Shown: positions 16,966 to 25,605 of the stretch, piece by piece
How the letters are laid out: the number at the start of each line of letters is the position of its first letter
How positions within the stretch are numbered: position 1 is the stretch's first letter
Assembly (NCBI RefSeq): GCF_032401055.1
Contig: NZ_CP135529.1
Coordinates: forward strand, 2,838,501-2,902,500
DNA length: 64,000 nt
Source: Tardiphaga sp. 709
GTDB taxonomy: Bacteria; Pseudomonadota; Alphaproteobacteria; Rhizobiales; Xanthobacteraceae
Reading direction: 5' to 3'
Notes under the pieces: generated by a model
Told to the model about the DNA's origin: nothing
The model's database searches: none
The model's input: only the letters and a program-made list of their open reading frames with translations
Translations under genes and position numbers: made by a program

Positions 16966-17174
16966 GATGGCCTCATCGCCAGCAGAACCACCGCCCAGAG
17001 CGCTGAGGAGACCACCAGTGCCGCCCCGAGGCGTGCCGGCAACGTCATGCGCAGGATCGACCAGGGCGCTGGCTGGGCCGGATGCGGGCTTGCCGGGCCG
17101 TGGCTGTGGGTATGACCGTGGCCGCGCGCGTGACCATCGGAATGGTCATGACCGTGGGAATGGGAATGCGCCAT
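16962..17174 (-). CDS. His-rich single-span membrane mini-protein leading the zinc operon
   Basis: A 70-residue protein if started at ATG 17174 (MAHSHSHGHDHSDGHARGHG). An in-frame ATG at 17225 abuts the Zur-type palindrome and would add 17 Arg-rich residues, so it is less likely. Residues 2-27 carry about 11 His alternating with Ser/Gly/Asp, then a Pro-rich hinge and one membrane helix (ARLGAALVVSSALWAVVLLAM). The stop overlaps the ATPase start. It is probably a metal-collecting or sensing accessory of the importer; no family name recognised. Confidence 0.7.
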   Translation of the reverse strand: MAHSHSHGHDHSDGHARGHGHTHSHGPASPHPAQPAPWSILRMTLPARLGAALVVSSALWAVVLLAMRPS

Positions 17175-17226
17175 GAAATCGGGCCTGGCCAATGAATCTC
17201 CGGCGCCAAGGCGCCTGACCCTCATT

Positions 17227-17245
17227 TATGTTATAATATAACATA
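17227..17245 (-). promoter_or_regulatory. Zur-type operator
   Basis: A perfect 19-bp palindrome TATGTTATAATATAACATA in the gap between crcB and the His-rich gene, 53 bp upstream of the latter's start. It closely matches the alphaproteobacterial Zur box (GATATGTTATAACATATC-like). The AT-rich core would also overlap a promoter -10 region, fitting repression by Zur-Zn. Confidence 0.85.
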
Positions 17246-17263
17246 CCGCAAGCCCGAGAGGGC

Positions 17264-17638
17264 TCAAGCGAAGTGGCGGACCAGCGCCAGGCCGGCAAAG
17301 AGCCCGGCAATCGACAGCACCACCGAGCCCAGCACATAGGCCAGGGCGAGGCCCAATTCGCCGCGCTCACAGAGCACTGCCGTATCCAGTGAAAAGGCCG
17401 AAAAGGTCGTGTAGCCGCCGAGGATGCCGGTCATCAGGAACAACCGCCATGGCTGCGAGGCCTCGCCCTTGAAAGCGAGATAGCCGGCAATCAGGCCCAT
17501 CACCGCGGAGCCGGTGACATTGATGATGAAGGTGCCCCACGGGAATGCCATCCCCATGCAGCGGGCGCAGGTCATGTTGATGACATAGCGCAAGGTAGCG
17601 CCAAGCCCGCCGCCGACAAAAACCAAAACATAATTCAT
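17264..17638 (-). CDS. crcB: Fluoride channel CrcB/Fluc
   Basis: 124 residues with four membrane helices: GGGLGATLRYVIN, WGTFIINVTGSAVMGL (the GT.xxNxxG fluoride-channel signature) and GILGGYTTFSAFSLDT (the GGxTTFSxF motif with the pore phenylalanines). Exports fluoride across the inner membrane. I looked for a fluoride riboswitch in the 170 bp upstream and found none of its conserved segments. Confidence 0.93.
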   Translation of the reverse strand: MNYVLVFVGGGLGATLRYVINMTCARCMGMAFPWGTFIINVTGSAVMGLIAGYLAFKGEASQPWRLFLMTGILGGYTTFSAFSLDTAVLCERGELGLALAYVLGSVVLSIAGLFAGLALVRHFA

Positions 17639-17808
17639 CGAACACCCGCTGCGCTTGGTGGCTCACATCATTCCGTTCTGCCGCAGCGTGCCTGCGGCGG
17701 CAAGTCGCGGCAGGCCGACCAAGACACGAAAACGTCACGACAACGAAAAAAGGCGGCAGCTTGCGCCACCGCCCTTCCCACGCGTCATTAAACGCAAATC
17801 GAAAGCGA

Positions 17809-18408
17809 TCAGACCGCCTTGCCGAACTGCTCGTCGACATAGTCCCAGTTCACAAGGTGATCGACGAACGCCTTGAGATAGTCCGGACGACGATTGCGAT
17901 AGTCGATGTAGTAGGAGTGCTCCCAGACGTCGACGCCGAGGATCGGGGTCGCGCCATGGACCAGCGGGCTTTCGCCGTTCGCGGTCTTGGAGATTTCCAG
18001 CTTGCCGTTCTTGACCGAGAGCCAGGCCCAGCCGGAGCCGAACTGGCCGACGCCTGCGGCGGCGAAGTCGGTCTTGAACTTCTCGAGACCGCCGAGATCC
18101 TCTGTGATCTTCTTCTCCAGACGGCCGGGCAGCTTGTCGCCACCGCCGTTCGGCTTCATCCAGTTCCAGAAGTGGAGATGGTTGTAGTGCTGGCCGGCAT
18201 TGTTGAAGAGCGCGGCATTCTTGCCGAACGAGCCCTTCACGATTTCTTCAAGCGATTTGCCTTCGAATTCGGTGCCCTTCAGCAGGTTATTGCCGTTGGT
18301 CACGTAAGCCTGATGGTGCTTATCGTGATGGAATTCCAGCGTTTCCTTCGACATATGCGGCGCGAGCGCGTCATAGGCGTAAGGCAGGTTGGGAAGCGTG
18401 AAGGTCAT
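17809..18408 (-). CDS. sodB: Superoxide dismutase, Fe/Mn type
   Basis: 199 residues. Metal ligands are visible: H in LEFHHDKHHQAYV, H in AGQHYNHLHFWNWM, and DVWEHSYYIDY (Asp and His). GQFGSGWAWLSV (Gln/Gly near position 143) points to the iron-type active site more than Mn, though cambialistic enzymes exist. Cytoplasmic, no signal peptide. No Fur box recognised upstream. Confidence 0.95.
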   Translation of the reverse strand: MTFTLPNLPYAYDALAPHMSKETLEFHHDKHHQAYVTNGNNLLKGTEFEGKSLEEIVKGSFGKNAALFNNAGQHYNHLHFWNWMKPNGGGDKLPGRLEKKITEDLGGLEKFKTDFAAAGVGQFGSGWAWLSVKNGKLEISKTANGESPLVHGATPILGVDVWEHSYYIDYRNRRPDYLKAFVDHLVNWDYVDEQFGKAV

Positions 18409-18520
18409 GGGTCCAGATCCGCAATAATGGGAGAGTTGGCTTAACGGGAACCCTTATAGAAGGTTCCGTCCGGCTCCGACACTCCCATCTTCGCGATCTC
18501 GATCGCTTCCCCCTCCGCGA

Positions 18521-19762
18521 TCAGGCGGCACTCGGCATTGCAGCGGGGACCGCATCGCGTCGCACCGGTGGCTTCACGTTCATCAGCATCTGGAAGCATC
18601 CGGCGATCAGCCCGATCACGACGGCGAATTGCCACGCACGGTCGTAATTGCCGAGATGCGAGAAGATCATTCCACCGCCCCAGGCGCCGAGGAAAGATCC
18701 TGCCTGATGGCTGAGGAAGGCGATACCGGTGAGCGTGGCCATGAAGCGCAGGCCGAACAACTGTGCCACGAGGCCGTTCACCAGCGGCACCACGCCAAGC
18801 CACAGCGATCCCAGCACGGCCGCGAAAATCATGGTCGTGGTAGGAGTTGCCGGAAAATAGAAGTAGGTGGCGAGCGCCAGCGAGCGGACGATGTAAATTC
18901 CGCCGAGCAAAATCTGCTTCGGATACCGGCCACCGAGCCAGCCAAAGGCATAGGAACCAAACACATTGAACAGACCGACTACCGCCAGCGCTGTCGCGCC
19001 GAGCGACGCGTCGAGGCCGCAGATCGCCAGATAATTCGGCAGATGCGTGGTGATAAAGACGAGCTGCAGGCCGCAGACAAAGAACGACAGCGCGAGCACG
19101 ATATAGCCGGAATGTCCGAGCGCGGACTGCACCACTTCGCCCATCGACTGCGGCAGCTCGTCGATCGCTGCGCGTTCGATCTTGTCGGACTGGCCGGCAA
19201 ACAATGCGGCAGGAACCATTACAGCAACCAGACCGAGGAAGCCGATCAGTGCGACCTGCCAACCGGCAGTCGAGATCAACGTCTGCGCCAGCGGTGAGGC
19301 AATGACGAGGCCAAGCGAGCCGGCGGCCGACACAGCACCCATGGTGACACTGCGCTTGGCAGCGGACACACTGCGCGAGGCCACCGTCATGGTCATGCTC
19401 GATGCAGTACAGGACAGTGCGAGGCCGACACACAGGCCGGCGCCCAGGATGAAAACCAGCGGCGTGGTCGCGACCATCATGAAGACGAGGCCGGCCGCAT
19501 AAATCAAAACGCCGATGATCATCACGTGACGGGTACCGAAACGATCGGCGATGGCACCGACGAAGGGCTGCGAGATGCCCCAGATCACGTTCTGCAAAGC
19601 GGTGGCCAGCGAGAAATCGGCCGTGGTGATTGCGGTGTCGCGCAGAATCGAGGGTTGAAACAGGCCGAAGCTCTGGCGCATGCCCATGGCCAGGCTGAGC
19701 AGCGTCGCCGCGCCGGCCAAAATCGCCCAGCGCTGGTATTTGGAGAGCTCCGCCTCGGTCAT
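18521..19762 (-). CDS. MFS transporter
   Basis: 413 residues with twelve membrane helices. GAIADRFGTRHVMIIGV is the classic loop 2-3 MFS motif, and WLGGRYPKQIL the matching one in the second half. Overall pattern (RQSFGLFQPSILRDTAITTADFSLATALQNVIWGISQPFVGAIADRFG) resembles the oxalate/formate- and monocarboxylate-type MFS subfamily. The substrate is unknown. It is divergent from the GNAT gene at 19878. Confidence 0.88.
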   Translation of the reverse strand: MTEAELSKYQRWAILAGAATLLSLAMGMRQSFGLFQPSILRDTAITTADFSLATALQNVIWGISQPFVGAIADRFGTRHVMIIGVLIYAAGLVFMMVATTPLVFILGAGLCVGLALSCTASSMTMTVASRSVSAAKRSVTMGAVSAAGSLGLVIASPLAQTLISTAGWQVALIGFLGLVAVMVPAALFAGQSDKIERAAIDELPQSMGEVVQSALGHSGYIVLALSFFVCGLQLVFITTHLPNYLAICGLDASLGATALAVVGLFNVFGSYAFGWLGGRYPKQILLGGIYIVRSLALATYFYFPATPTTTMIFAAVLGSLWLGVVPLVNGLVAQLFGLRFMATLTGIAFLSHQAGSFLGAWGGGMIFSHLGNYDRAWQFAVVIGLIAGCFQMLMNVKPPVRRDAVPAAMPSAA

Positions 19763-19877
19763 TCCAACGTTTCCTTGATCCCTAGAATATTATTCTCAGA
19801 TAAGCACTGGATTCGACAGGTTACTACCCTCGGACCGACCTATAAGGGCTGCACAAAGCGCAGAGGTGGCGACCGAA

Positions 19878-20402
19878 ATGAGCATCGAAATCGAGATTGT
19901 GACCGGCGATGCCTCATGGCCGAGCGTCAAACCGCTGTTCGACTTGGTTTGGCCGCGCGAGGCCGTCGAGAAACTATCCTGGGGACACGTGGTCTTCGCC
20001 TATCCCGAATTGCGGGTCATCGTGGAGGACGACGGACAGCCGGTCTGTCATGTCGGCCTGTATCGGCGCGACGGCATGTGGAAGGATCGCAAGACGCGGA
20101 TTGGCGGCATCGGCGGCGTTGTGACGCATCCCGACTATCGTCGTCGCGGTCTGGCCAGCCTGGCGCTCACCGCCGCTCTCCATACGCTGAAAGACGAACG
20201 CGCCACCGATTTTGCGCTGCTATTCTGTGAACCGCACAATGTGGATTTCTACACCGGCCGCAACTGGAAGCCGTTTATCGGCGAGGTCTATGCCGAACAG
20301 CATGGCGAGCGGGTACGCTTCGATGTCATGACCCCGCTGGTGTCCTACCTGAAGCGGGCGCCGCATGAAGGCGAGATGGACCTTTGCGGGCTGCCGTGGT
20401 GA
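19878..20402 (+). CDS. GNAT family N-acetyltransferase (AAC-like)
   Basis: 174 residues from ATG 19878; a GTG at 19866 is an alternative. The coenzyme A loop is VVTHPDYRRRGLASLALTAAL (about residues 76-96), a textbook RRxGxA/G motif, followed by LLFCEPHNVDFYTGRNWKPF. The layout resembles aminoglycoside 2'-N-acetyltransferase-like proteins, but those residues alone do not show resistance. Divergent from the MFS gene. Confidence 0.8.
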   Translation: MSIEIEIVTGDASWPSVKPLFDLVWPREAVEKLSWGHVVFAYPELRVIVEDDGQPVCHVGLYRRDGMWKDRKTRIGGIGGVVTHPDYRRRGLASLALTAALHTLKDERATDFALLFCEPHNVDFYTGRNWKPFIGEVYAEQHGERVRFDVMTPLVSYLKRAPHEGEMDLCGLPW

Positions 20403-20546
20403 CCACCACCGGTTGACCTGAGAAAGCCGCGTCAAATTGAATCGATCATGATCATTTGAGACGCTGAGTAGTCTCAAACGCGGCGACGCGGCATTGCACA
20501 AATCCCATTTCTTGTTATGCAGACCGCCTGATCCGAGGAGACACGC

Positions 20547-20990
20547 ATGGCCGCCAGATTCACCGTTATGATCGCATTGCTGGGTGCAGTGTTCGCAGGC
20601 TCCGCTGCGCAAGCACAATCGGGCGGCGAAGCGACGGGCGTCTGGCAGACCCAGGCCGGCGATGCGCAAGTGCGGGTCAGCAAATGCGGCACCATCCTGT
20701 GCGGCACCATCGTCTCGCTGCGCGACAAGATTGATCCGCAGACCGGTAAGCCGCCGATCGACGACAAGAATCCCGATCCCGCGCTGGCCAAGCGCTCGAT
20801 GATCGGCATTCACTTGTTCTACGATATGCGCCCAACCGGAGCGAACACGTGGTCGGGCCGGATCTACAATGCCGATGACGGGAAGATCTATACAAGCAAC
20901 GTCGCGCTGACCGGTCCGAACACGCTGAAGGTCGAAGGCTGCGTCGGCGCATTCTGCGGTGGCGAGAACTGGACCCGCGTCGGTCGCTGA
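20547..20990 (+). CDS. DUF2147 exported protein
   Basis: 147 residues. Signal peptide MAARFTVMIALLGAVFAGSAAQA, then GVWQTQAGDAQVRVSKCGTILCGTIVSL, WSGRIYNADDGKIYTSNVALTGPNTLKVEGCVGAFCGGENWTR. This is the standard DUF2147 pattern with four paired Cys. The family is periplasmic with lipocalin-like strands; function is not established. Confidence 0.9.
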   Translation: MAARFTVMIALLGAVFAGSAAQAQSGGEATGVWQTQAGDAQVRVSKCGTILCGTIVSLRDKIDPQTGKPPIDDKNPDPALAKRSMIGIHLFYDMRPTGANTWSGRIYNADDGKIYTSNVALTGPNTLKVEGCVGAFCGGENWTRVGR

Positions 20991-21004
20991 TCAGGCGATC
21001 TCTT

Positions 21005-22156
21005 TCAAGCTGACATAGCCTTCAATGCGGTGGCCGCCGAGGCATAGCCACCGCGCGCGCCGTCGATGAAATGTACGTGATCGCTGCGGATGGCTGACGG
21101 TGTGAAACACGTCATCATCGCGGCATCCTGCCGATGCAGACCATAGCGCACCGTTCCTTCCGAGGCCGCCGCAACAAGAAGCTGCTCCAGCGCGCGTTCG
21201 AGATCGGGCGTGCAATCCAGAATCATGCGCAGGCTGTCGTCGTATTTGCGGAAATCCGAATTCTCGACCAGTTGCTGCACATAGGTCTTCGGCACGAAGC
21301 CGCCGACGCTGATGCCAAAGCGCATCACGACATAGACGAACAGGGTGCGCGCGAGCACCCGTATCCGAAAACGCGCCAGCGAGCTCGCTCCCCGGCCGGC
21401 CCGGATCTCATAGTCCAGCCCTGCAGGCGGCCACCTCAGCGCTGGGCCGCCGGCAGGCACGGGACGGCCCGCATTAGGACTGCGTTCGACCAGTGCGATG
21501 ATGTCTTCGATAACGTGACGAAATGCGGATGGGTCGGCTCCCGCTGCAGCCGTCACCAACACCGACAGAATCAAACCATGTGCCGATGGAATTTCCTCGA
21601 AGCGACATGAGAGTCCGGAGAGATCGGGATAGGTCCCGACAGGTGCCGGCGTCACCGCGAATTCGCCGCGCTTCATCGCGGCCTCTGCCCAGCCCAATCC
21701 GCCACCGGAAAACATCGCATAGGACACGTTCTTCGACGGACCGAAGCGCGCCACGCACACATCCAGCCCCTGCGCGCGGATGTCTTTAATCGGCACCAGG
21801 GCCACGCGCATCACGAGATCGAGATCGTGCTTCACCCAGGTGGCCGTCGTCGCCAATGCCCCACTGGCGCGATCGAGATCGTCCGGCGAGACTGCGAAGC
21901 TCGCGCCATCGCCGCCGAACACGAAGGGGAATTCGCGGCCGTCCAACGCGTTGGTCACGGCAGCAATGACGGCAGCGCCGGCCATGTTGACGGCCTTGTA
22001 GCGCTGTTCGGCGATGGCCTTGGTGGATTCCACGATATCGGCGACGCCGATGATCCAGTCATCCGGCAGCGGCTTGTACAACGCCGGGTCCATCACCCGA
22101 TCGAAGCCGTAAAATATTGAAATGTCGGCGTAAAAAGCGCTGACGCCGGTCGTCAT
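21005..22156 (-). CDS. DUF3095 family protein (class III cyclase-related)
   Basis: 383 residues from ATG 22156 (MTTGVSAFYADISIFYGF). The family is cyclase-like: WIIGVADIVESTKAIAEQRYKAVNMAGAAVIAAV and FVFGGDGASFAVSP resemble the metal-binding Asp/GGDG region of class III nucleotide cyclases. The C-terminal half has conserved but uncharacterised blocks. Function unknown; a cyclic-nucleotide or regulatory role is inference. Convergent with the DUF2147 gene (14 bp between stops). Confidence 0.82.
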   Translation of the reverse strand: MTTGVSAFYADISIFYGFDRVMDPALYKPLPDDWIIGVADIVESTKAIAEQRYKAVNMAGAAVIAAVTNALDGREFPFVFGGDGASFAVSPDDLDRASGALATTATWVKHDLDLVMRVALVPIKDIRAQGLDVCVARFGPSKNVSYAMFSGGGLGWAEAAMKRGEFAVTPAPVGTYPDLSGLSCRFEEIPSAHGLILSVLVTAAAGADPSAFRHVIEDIIALVERSPNAGRPVPAGGPALRWPPAGLDYEIRAGRGASSLARFRIRVLARTLFVYVVMRFGISVGGFVPKTYVQQLVENSDFRKYDDSLRMILDCTPDLERALEQLLVAAASEGTVRYGLHRQDAAMMTCFTPSAIRSDHVHFIDGARGGYASAATALKAMSA

Positions 22157-22246
22157 GATACGAAATGATCCTGCGGCACGTTGCGTCAACCCAAAGACGC
22201 TACTGAGCGAGGACTCATAGCACGCAATTTCGACGGGCGTGCGGTA

Positions 22247-23557
22247 TCAGCAATCCAAAGTCGTCTGCCGCTCCCATTCGGTGAGCTGACGGCAGTGCTC
22301 ATTCCAATCGCTGTGTTTGAGCTTGAGGTACGACCCGACCACGACCTCGCCGAGCTGTGCCTTCAACACGTCGGATGCTTCGAGCGCCCGCAATGCGTCG
22401 AGCAGGTTCAGCGGCAGCTGCTTTGCCTTCGGCGCCTTCGCGCCTTCCGTATACATATTGATGTCGAGCCGCGGACCGGGATCGCGGCTGTTAGCCATGC
22501 CATCGAGGCCGGCGGCCAACAGCGCCGCAGGCAGCAGATACGGATTGACCGCACCGTCGGGCAAACGGAATTCGAAACGGCCCGCATCGGGAATGCGGAT
22601 CATGTGGGTGCGGTTATTGCCACCATGGGTCACCGTGTTCGGCGACCAAGTCGCGCCGGACAGCGTGCGTGGCGCGTTGATGCGCTTGTAGGAATTCACC
22701 GTCGGATTGGTAATCGCGCAAACCGCGTCGGCCGAATGCACGAGGCCGCCGATGAAGTGATAGGCGGTCTTCGACAGACCGAGTTCACCGGCCTCATCTT
22801 CAAATACGTTCGATCCGTCCCTGGTTGACCACAGCGACGCATGGACGTGGCAGCCATTGCCGGTGAGATTGGCGAAGGGCTTCGGCATGAAGGTCGCCTT
22901 GTAACCGTGCTTCTCGGCAATCGACTTGACCATGAACTTGAAGAAGGCGTGGCGATCGGCCGTCTTCAGCGCGGTGTCGAATTCCCAGTTCATCTCGAAC
23001 TGGCCGTTGGCGTCTTCATGATCGTTTTGATAGGGCTTCCAGCCGAGCGTAATCATCGCATCGCAGATTTCGGCGACGATCTCGTAGCGCCGCATCAGCG
23101 CCTGCTGGTCGTAACACGGCTTGGCCTGCTGATCGGCGGGATCGGAGATCGCAGTACCATCCGGCGAAATCAGAAAATATTCGCACTCGACGCCGGTCTT
23201 GAGTTCGACGCCCTGCTCTGCGGCCTTTGCGATCAGGCCTTTCAGCACCTGACGCGGATTCTGCGCCACCGGCTTGCCGCCCATATAGAGATCCCCGGTG
23301 ACCCAGGCGACGCCGGGTTTCCATGGCAGCAGCGTCAGCGTCTCCATGTCCGGCATTACGAGGACGTCGGGATCGGCGGGCGTCATATCGAACCAGGCGG
23401 CGAAACCGGCAAAGCCCGCGCCGGATTTCGCGACGCTGTCCATCGCGGTCGCCGGCACCAACTTGGCGCGCATGCCGCCGAACAGATCGACAAAGGCAAT
23501 GAGGAAATATTTGAGGTCGTGTTGCTTGGCTAGTTCGGTCCAGGTCGTCATTGACAT
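22247..23557 (-). CDS. glnT: GlnT-type glutamine synthetase (glutamate-ammonia or glutamate-amine ligase)
   Basis: 436 residues of the GSI/III-like GlnT family. Landmarks: GVECEYFLI (metal site), YQNDHEDANGQFEMNWEF, NLTGNGCHVHASLW, RIPDAGRFEFRLPDGAVNPYLLPAALL. GlnT and the gamma-glutamylmethylamide synthetase GmaS belong to the same family, and only assay or phylogeny can separate them. It ends the glxB-glxC-glxD-glnT unit, 30 bp after glxD. ATG 23551 is an alternative start. Confidence 0.9.
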   Translation of the reverse strand: MSMTTWTELAKQHDLKYFLIAFVDLFGGMRAKLVPATAMDSVAKSGAGFAGFAAWFDMTPADPDVLVMPDMETLTLLPWKPGVAWVTGDLYMGGKPVAQNPRQVLKGLIAKAAEQGVELKTGVECEYFLISPDGTAISDPADQQAKPCYDQQALMRRYEIVAEICDAMITLGWKPYQNDHEDANGQFEMNWEFDTALKTADRHAFFKFMVKSIAEKHGYKATFMPKPFANLTGNGCHVHASLWSTRDGSNVFEDEAGELGLSKTAYHFIGGLVHSADAVCAITNPTVNSYKRINAPRTLSGATWSPNTVTHGGNNRTHMIRIPDAGRFEFRLPDGAVNPYLLPAALLAAGLDGMANSRDPGPRLDINMYTEGAKAPKAKQLPLNLLDALRALEASDVLKAQLGEVVVGSYLKLKHSDWNEHCRQLTEWERQTTLDC

Positions 23558-23587
23558 CTCCGAAAGTAAACCAGCCGTTACGGCCTG

Positions 23588-24919
23588 TTAGATATTGCTG
23601 CCGGGAATCCAGTTCGTTCCGGCGAGAGGGACCCTCGCCATCGCTGCCGACTCCATTGTCAGCGCCACCAGATCTTCCGGTTCGAGATTGTGGACGTGGC
23701 TCTTACCGCAGGCGCGCGCGATGGCTTGCGCCTCAAGCGTCATCACCGACAGGTAGTTCGCGAGCTTGCGGCCAGCGACGACGGGATCGAGACGCGCGGC
23801 CAGCACCGGATCCTGCGTGGTGATGCCCGCGGGATCGCGGCCCTCATGCCAATCGTCATAGGCGCCGGCCGTGGTGCCGAGCTTCTGATATTCAGCTTCC
23901 AGCGCGGGATCATTATCGCCGAGCGCGATCAATGCAGCCGTGCCGATCGCCACCGCGTCCGCGCCAAGCGCGAGACACTTGGCGACGTCAGCGCCATTGC
24001 GGATGCCGCCGGAGACGATCAGCTGCACCTTGCGATGCATGCCGAGATCCTGCAGCGCCTTCACCGCCGGCGGGATCGCGCACATCGTGGGCAGGCCGAC
24101 ATTCTCGATGAAGACGTCCTGCGTCGCAGCCGTGCCGCCCTGCATGCCATCGAGCACGATGGCATCGGCGCCGGACTTCACCGCGAGCGCGATGTCGTAA
24201 TATGGGCGGGACGCACCGACCTTCACGTAGATTGGCGTGTTCCAGTCGGTGATCTCACGCAGTTCCTGTATCTTGATTTCAAGATCGTCAGGCCCGGTCC
24301 AGTCCGGATGCCGACAAGCCGAGCGCTGATCGATGCCCACAGGCAAGCGGCGCATACCGGCAACGCGCTCGGTGATCTTCTGGCCGAGCAGCATGCCGCC
24401 GCCGCCGGGCTTGGCGCCCTGCCCGACCACGACTTCAATTGCATCAGCCTTGCGCAGGTCGTCCGGATTCATGCCGTAGCGCGACGGCAGCACCTGATAG
24501 ACCAGCAGATCGGAATGACCGCGCTCCTCAGGCGTCATGCCGCCGTCGCCCGTGGTGGTGGACGTGCCGACGGCGGACGCACCGCGGCCGAGCGCTTCCT
24601 TGGCGGGCCCGGACAACGCGCCAAAGCTCATGCCGGCGATGGTGATCGGAATCTTCAGATGGATCGGCTTCTTTGCAAAGCGCGCGCCGATGACGACATC
24701 GGTGGCGCATTTCTCGCGGTAGCCTTCCAACGGATAGCGGCTGATCGAGGCGCCAAGAAACAGCAGGTCGTCGAAATGCGGCAACTTGCGTTTGGCGCCG
24801 GCGCCGCGGATGTCATAGATGCCGGTCGCGGCCGCACGACGGATCTCCGCGATCGCGGCATCATCGAAGGTCGCGGACTTGCGCGGCGGTGTATGGATCC
24901 AGCGGTCTTGCGCGCTCAT
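23588..24919 (-). CDS. glxD: FMN-binding glutamate synthase-like protein GlxD
   Basis: 443 residues resembling the FMN/synthase domain of GOGAT large subunit. Seen: ITIAGMSFGALSGPAKEALGRGASAVGTSTTTGDGGMTPEER, PGGGGMLLGQKIT, IKVGA-like IYVKVGASRPYYDIALAVKSGADAIVLDGMQGGTAATQDVF. The [3Fe-4S] cysteines of full GOGAT are reduced to a few Cys (e.g. QRSACRHPD). Together with GlxB (amidotransferase) and GlxC (GXGXG domain) it rebuilds a split three-subunit GOGAT-like enzyme. Its start overlaps the glxC stop (TGATG). Confidence 0.92.
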   Translation of the reverse strand: MSAQDRWIHTPPRKSATFDDAAIAEIRRAAATGIYDIRGAGAKRKLPHFDDLLFLGASISRYPLEGYREKCATDVVIGARFAKKPIHLKIPITIAGMSFGALSGPAKEALGRGASAVGTSTTTGDGGMTPEERGHSDLLVYQVLPSRYGMNPDDLRKADAIEVVVGQGAKPGGGGMLLGQKITERVAGMRRLPVGIDQRSACRHPDWTGPDDLEIKIQELREITDWNTPIYVKVGASRPYYDIALAVKSGADAIVLDGMQGGTAATQDVFIENVGLPTMCAIPPAVKALQDLGMHRKVQLIVSGGIRNGADVAKCLALGADAVAIGTAALIALGDNDPALEAEYQKLGTTAGAYDDWHEGRDPAGITTQDPVLAARLDPVVAGRKLANYLSVMTLEAQAIARACGKSHVHNLEPEDLVALTMESAAMARVPLAGTNWIPGSNI

Positions 24920-25605
24920 CAGTATGATCCGACGTTGTCGATGTGGAAGTGATAGAGTTTGCGGGCCGAACCGTAGCGCTTGAATTCGTCGGGGCTGATG
25001 CCGTCGACACCCGCGTCATCCAACAGCTTCTTCAGCTCAATCTTGTGCTCGTCCTTCAGCGGTTTCTCGATACAATCGGCGCCGAGGCTGGCCACCGCGC
25101 CGCGCACGAAGAGCTGCGCTTCATAGATGGAATCACCGAGGGCCTCGCCGGCGTCGCCGAGCACCACGAGCTTGCCGGCCTGCGCCATGAAGGCGGAGAG
25201 ATGGCCGACCGAGCCTTTCACGACGATGTCGATACCCTTCATGGAAATGCCACAGCGTGCCGAGGCATTACCGTCGATCACCAGCAGCCCGCCATTGCCA
25301 CTGGCGCCCGCCGCCTGCGAAGCGTCGCCGGTAACGTGAACGCAGCCCGACATCATGTTCTCGGCCACACCCTGCCCGGCATTGCCGCGCACGGTGACGC
25401 GCGCCTGCTTGTTCATGCCGGCACAGTAGTAACCGACATGCCCGTCGATCTCGATCTCGGCGGGGAAATCGAGACCGACCGCGATATTGTGCTGGCCGCG
25501 CGGATTCGTGACGGTCCAATGCGTCTCATTGGTGCTGGGTGTCAGCTGATGCAGCACGCTGTTGAGCTCGCGCAGCGGCGACGAAGCGAGATCAACCGTG
25601 GGCAT
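24919..25605 (-). CDS. glxC: GXGXG (GOGAT C-terminal) domain protein GlxC
   Basis: 228 residues from ATG 25605, overlapping the glxB stop by TGATG. A right-handed beta helix of GXGXG repeats is visible (GHVGYYCAGMNKQARVTVRGNAGQGVAENMMSGCVHVTGDASQAAGASGNGGLLVIDGNASARCGISMKGIDIVVKGSVGH). It is the third domain of glutamate synthase, held as a separate subunit. It supports the structure of the amide-tunnelling complex. Confidence 0.92.
   Translation of the reverse strand: MPTVDLASSPLRELNSVLHQLTPSTNETHWTVTNPRGQHNIAVGLDFPAEIEIDGHVGYYCAGMNKQARVTVRGNAGQGVAENMMSGCVHVTGDASQAAGASGNGGLLVIDGNASARCGISMKGIDIVVKGSVGHLSAFMAQAGKLVVLGDAGEALGDSIYEAQLFVRGAVASLGADCIEKPLKDEHKIELKKLLDDAGVDGISPDEFKRYGSARKLYHFHIDNVGSY

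Noticed and set aside
17639..17808. Possible fluoride riboswitch before crcB
   Set aside because: None of the conserved pseudoknot segments are visible on the leftward strand in the region upstream of the crcB start.
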